From Bacteroidales bacterium (lineage in GTDB: Bacteria; Bacteroidota; Bacteroidia; Bacteroidales; NBLH01): a DNA stretch of 8,701 nt. Made by a program: the position numbers and the translations under genes. The notes beneath the pieces were generated by a model. That model searched no databases. It was not told where the DNA came from and saw nothing but the letters and a program-made list of their open reading frames with translations. The stretch's first letter is position 1; every line of letters starts with the position of its first letter. Positions 6,204 to 8,701 of the stretch are shown piece after piece. Where the stretch lies: NCBI GenBank assembly GCA_026988445.1, contig JALSLF010000518.1, positions 1-8,701 on the forward strand, read 5' to 3'.

Positions 6204-6755
6204 TTACCAATTATAATCCGGCATTTGCCAATTTACAATTACCTTTTTTTGATTTTGGCGATACCATTCCAGATTATCTTGATAATGTTTCCATCCATCT
6301 GCTTTGCCTGCTTGTATCAATTCTTTTAGTTTGTCAAAACCGGCAAGTACTGCTTCCGGACGCGGCATACAGCCATTAATATAAACATCTACCGGAAGGT
6401 ATTTATCCAAAACATTAATGGTATTGTATGAGTCCCAATACATTCCTCCATTAATAGTACAAGAACCAAAACCAATCACATATTTAGGCGATTGCATTTG
6501 TTCATAAGCACGGATAACTCTTTTTAATGTTTTGGTAGCCAAATATCCGGTAATTAATAACACATCGGCTTGGCGTGGTGTTGCTGCCCCCCGGATACCA
6601 TATCTTTCCGCATCATATCTTGATGTCATGGTTGGTGGAATTTCAATGGCACCACAGCCGGTTCCGTATGCAAGTATAAACAATGATTGCTTTCTTGCAT
6701 ATTCTTTTATTATATCAACAATTCGTTGCGAATTTTTATCATTAATATTAATCAT
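6204..6755 (-). CDS. NuoB/EchC-like small subunit with a three-cysteine cluster site
   Basis: This 183-residue protein belongs to the complex I 20-kDa / group 4 hydrogenase small-subunit family, which holds the terminal [4Fe-4S] cluster (N2 or proximal cluster) next to the catalytic subunit. The segments GTGCGAIEI (31-39), TPRQADVLLITG (59-70), GFGSCTINGGMY (95-106) and NGCMPRPEA (127-135) align with the family blocks. Only three cysteines exist in the whole protein: C34, C99 and C129. NuoB has tandem CC before the A-I-E block and hydrogenases have CxxC; here the second position is Gly35. Transcription continues from the NuoH-like gene (12-bp gap). AGAAGGA lies directly before the ATG, but too close for a normal ribosome binding site. 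The tail from 155 onward (WKHYQDNLEWYRQNQKK...) is an Arg/Lys/Trp-rich extension of unknown role. Confidence 0.87.
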   Translation of the reverse strand: MININDKNSQRIVDIIKEYARKQSLFILAYGTGCGAIEIPPTMTSRYDAERYGIRGAATPRQADVLLITGYLATKTLKRVIRAYEQMQSPKYVIGFGSCTINGGMYWDSYNTINVLDKYLPVDVYINGCMPRPEAVLAGFDKLKELIQAGKADGWKHYQDNLEWYRQNQKKVIVNWQMPDYNW

Positions 6756-6767
6756 TCCTTCTACTTT

Positions 6768-7694
6768 TTAAAGTGATGCTTGAATTAATGCAATAAGTCC
6801 GAATAATACAGGCCAGCCCCAGAAAAATTTAACGGCTTGTTCTGTTCTGAAACGCGGACTAACCGCACCCCACAATACGGGATACATATACAGAATAAAA
6901 GTTTTAATTACCAATTCCACTAAATTATGCGCTCCTCCAAAGAATATATCTACATATAAAGTCAGTTTTACAAAGGCAAAAATAGAACCTGAGGTCATCA
7001 TCGTAGATAAATACTTACCTCCAAACTCAGAAATCGGACCGGATGCTAATTCAGCGGGTGCTCCTACAATGTCAAAAGGTGAATAGCGGAACATTCCGGG
7101 CATAGCCAACAATGCGGCTATTGTTGCAAAAGGTGAGCTGAAAGCCAGCCAAGTGCCTTGCTGCTGAGCTGCTTCCATTAATCCGGTAATGGAGGTGGTT
7201 TTGTACTGAATCATCAATGCAACAAGTGCCATTACCCAAGGAATTTCAAAACCTACCATTTGGGTTAAACCACGCGAAACACCAATTGCCGAATTGGGAT
7301 TACCTGTTTGCCCTGCACCCAATGCCATACCAAGTGAACCAATAACCATTAAATACAATAAGAAAATTAAATCTCCATGAAAGTTCAGATTCGGGAACCA
7401 AGAGTTATACCAACTGTCGCCTCCGGGTATCAATACAGGTATAAATAAAACTGTGGTTATTGACATGCCAATCATCCATAAAGGAGCTACATGTTGCATA
7501 AAACCATGATTAATGTTCGATACTTTAAACAAGAGTTTAGAATTATCGATAAAATTCTGATACCATGGCGGGCCAATGCGGTTTTGGATACGGGCAATTA
7601 CTTTACGTGATAAACCTCCGTATGTCATTCCTACAGTAAAAGCAAGTATAACCGTTACAATGGCTCCAAGTATTTTTACTAAAATATCATCCAT
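6768..7694 (-). CDS. NuoH/EchB-like membrane subunit
   Basis: This 308-residue, highly hydrophobic protein has about eight membrane segments. It carries family landmarks: GLSRKVIARIQNRIGPPW (27-44, the QxRxGP motif), GVSRGLTQMVGFEIPW (138-153), and SPFDIVGAPAELASGPISEF (205-224, the FDxxEAExELVAG region). NuoH/EchB joins the membrane arm to the peripheral arm and couples the redox site to the antiporter subunits. The usual first two acidic residues of the EAE loop are replaced here by G211 and P213; E215 and E223 remain. It sits between the antiporter-like gene (31-bp gap) and the NuoB-like gene (12-bp gap), the EchA-B-C order. The length is close to the family norm of about 300-330. The ATG at 7692-7694 is chosen because it begins the first membrane segment. 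Confidence 0.88.
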   Translation of the reverse strand: MDDILVKILGAIVTVILAFTVGMTYGGLSRKVIARIQNRIGPPWYQNFIDNSKLLFKVSNINHGFMQHVAPLWMIGMSITTVLFIPVLIPGGDSWYNSWFPNLNFHGDLIFLLYLMVIGSLGMALGAGQTGNPNSAIGVSRGLTQMVGFEIPWVMALVALMIQYKTTSITGLMEAAQQQGTWLAFSSPFATIAALLAMPGMFRYSPFDIVGAPAELASGPISEFGGKYLSTMMTSGSIFAFVKLTLYVDIFFGGAHNLVELVIKTFILYMYPVLWGAVSPRFRTEQAVKFFWGWPVLFGLIALIQASL

Positions 7695-7725
7695 TTTTAT
7701 AAAATATTATAATTTTTTTATCTTG

Positions 7726-8701
7726 TTAAATTCCAAAAATTCTTCCGCTCATTAATAAAAGGGCTACCAAGAAAATAATTACATATAATGCATAAGTTTG
7801 TCCGTTGCCGGTGTATATTCTTCGTATAAAATTAAAAAGAGCTTCCAAACCTTTTCCAAATTCTGTATAGTAAACATCAAGTTTATGCTTTAGCAAAGGT
7901 GATAAAACCCGTTCAAAGGGTTTGTAAAAATCCAAAGCATAATGTAAATTATCTTCAGGTTTTGGTATTTCACCTGCTGTATGAATATCTTTGGTTGATA
8001 ATTTATGCTTTGTACCTTTACGTGCAATTAAAGTAACGTATATTAAACCTAATAAGAAAACTCCAATAAAGGTAACACTTACATAAACCAGATTAACACT
8101 GTCTCCCCACATATTGTAGAGAACCGACATGTGCCAAGGTATTTCTTTAAAACCCATATCTGCCATTCCGGCAGCAATCGGTTTGAAAATTATACCGGGG
8201 AAAGTTCCCATTACGATTAAGAAAACAGTTAATAAAAGCATCGGTACTACCATTACCGCAGGAGCTTCTTTAATATGTGCTGTTTCTTCTTCTTGCTGCC
8301 CAAGAAATAAACCGAACAAAAAGCGGAATGAGTATAAAAATGCAGCCGTACTGGATAAAAACAATAGAATTACCAAAAACATGTGTTGACTGCCAATGGT
8401 TGCTTCGTATAGCATCCATTTACCAACAAATCCGCCAATCGGTGGTATTCCTGCCAGAGCTATTATTGCAACCAATGCGGCAAAAAATGTCCAAGGCATA
8501 TTACGTATTAAACCGGATACTTTTCGCATATCGGTTGTACCTGCTTGACGCTCTACTGCTCCTACTGCCATAAATAAAGTGCCTTTAAAAGCACCATGCA
8601 AAATAGCAAGGTAAATACCTGCAAAAACACTTAGTTCAGTACCTAAACCAATACCTGTAACAATATATCCTAATTGAGCTACTGATGAATATGCCAGCAT
8701 T
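7726..8701 (-). CDS. NuoL/M/N-like antiporter subunit, C-terminal half (5' end outside window)
   Basis: The frame runs off the right edge; the Met at 8698-8700 is an internal residue, as family members begin with several more helices. The visible 324 residues include LAYSSVAQLGYI (2-13), HGAFKG (35-40, with the proton-path His35 and Lys39), and LAGIPPIGGFVGKWML (82-97, with Lys94), all classic Proton_antipo_M landmarks. After the conserved EAPAVMVVPMLLL (145-157) come further helices and a long C-terminal extension (about 225-324) with an amphipathic stretch (YKPFERVLSPLL...KHKLDVYYTEFGKGLEALFNFIRR) and a last membrane helix. This resembles the C-terminal extension of EchA/HyfB/NuoL types and implies a full length of roughly 600 residues or more. 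The protein should pump H+ or Na+ as part of the complex. Whether more antiporter genes lie upstream cannot be seen. Confidence 0.85.
   Translation of the reverse strand, partial: MLAYSSVAQLGYIVTGIGLGTELSVFAGIYLAILHGAFKGTLFMAVGAVERQAGTTDMRKVSGLIRNMPWTFFAALVAIIALAGIPPIGGFVGKWMLYEATIGSQHMFLVILLFLSSTAAFLYSFRFLFGLFLGQQEEETAHIKEAPAVMVVPMLLLTVFLIVMGTFPGIIFKPIAAGMADMGFKEIPWHMSVLYNMWGDSVNLVYVSVTFIGVFLLGLIYVTLIARKGTKHKLSTKDIHTAGEIPKPEDNLHYALDFYKPFERVLSPLLKHKLDVYYTEFGKGLEALFNFIRRIYTGNGQTYALYVIIFLVALLLMSGRIFGI

Noticed and set aside
4482..6755. Calling the cluster a canonical respiratory complex I (Nuo) or a true [NiFe] hydrogenase
   Set aside because: The quinone-site His and Tyr are replaced and no NuoE/F/G is present in view, while the NiFe site lacks one Cys and the usual following His. 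Either label would overstate the function.

Overview
The window is AT-rich bacterial DNA that fits a Bacteroidota chromosome. The reasons are an anti-sigma-factor-like C-terminus followed by a DUF4097-type secreted protein, genes without Shine-Dalgarno sequences, a TAnnTTTG-type promoter box, and a small outer-membrane beta-barrel gene. Both window edges cut through genes.

Left part (1-1524, + strand): the last ~110 codons of a probable anti-sigma factor, then a pair of near-identical 49-bp hairpin repeats, then a secreted beta-solenoid-like protein with a dozen evenly spaced Tyr-Gly-type turns. This looks like the tail of a sigma/anti-sigma/DUF4097 envelope-stress operon. Middle (1525-2667): about 450 bp without a gene, rich in short repeats (seven ACCTTA/TAAGGT hexamers, a C8A10 tract, a distant direct repeat). 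Then comes a minus-strand gene for an outer-membrane beta-barrel of about 8 strands, and a strong bidirectional terminator.

Right part (2668-8701, all on the minus strand, read right to left): an operon for a membrane-bound complex related to respiratory complex I and group 4 [NiFe] hydrogenases. The order is antiporter-like subunit (5' end beyond the window), NuoH-like, NuoB-like, NuoC-like, NuoD-like, and last a 593-residue iron-sulfur flavoprotein. This is the order of Ech hydrogenase (EchA-B-C-D-E-F), except that the small EchF/NuoI ferredoxin is replaced by a NuoI-like double [4Fe-4S] domain fused to a GltD/NfnB-like FAD/NAD(P)H module. There is no NuoE/F/G in view.

The active-site residues match neither a standard hydrogenase nor a standard quinone reductase. 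The NuoD-like subunit keeps only three of the four Ni-ligand cysteine positions and lacks the quinone-site His and Tyr of complex I. The NuoB-like subunit has three cysteines where the N2 cluster normally has four. The NuoH-like subunit has lost two acidic residues of its usual EAE-type loop. The best reading is an energy-converting-hydrogenase-related (Ehr/Mbx-like) ion-pumping complex with its own NAD(P)H/flavin arm and an unknown partner reaction at the NuoB/D site. That is the most interesting content here.
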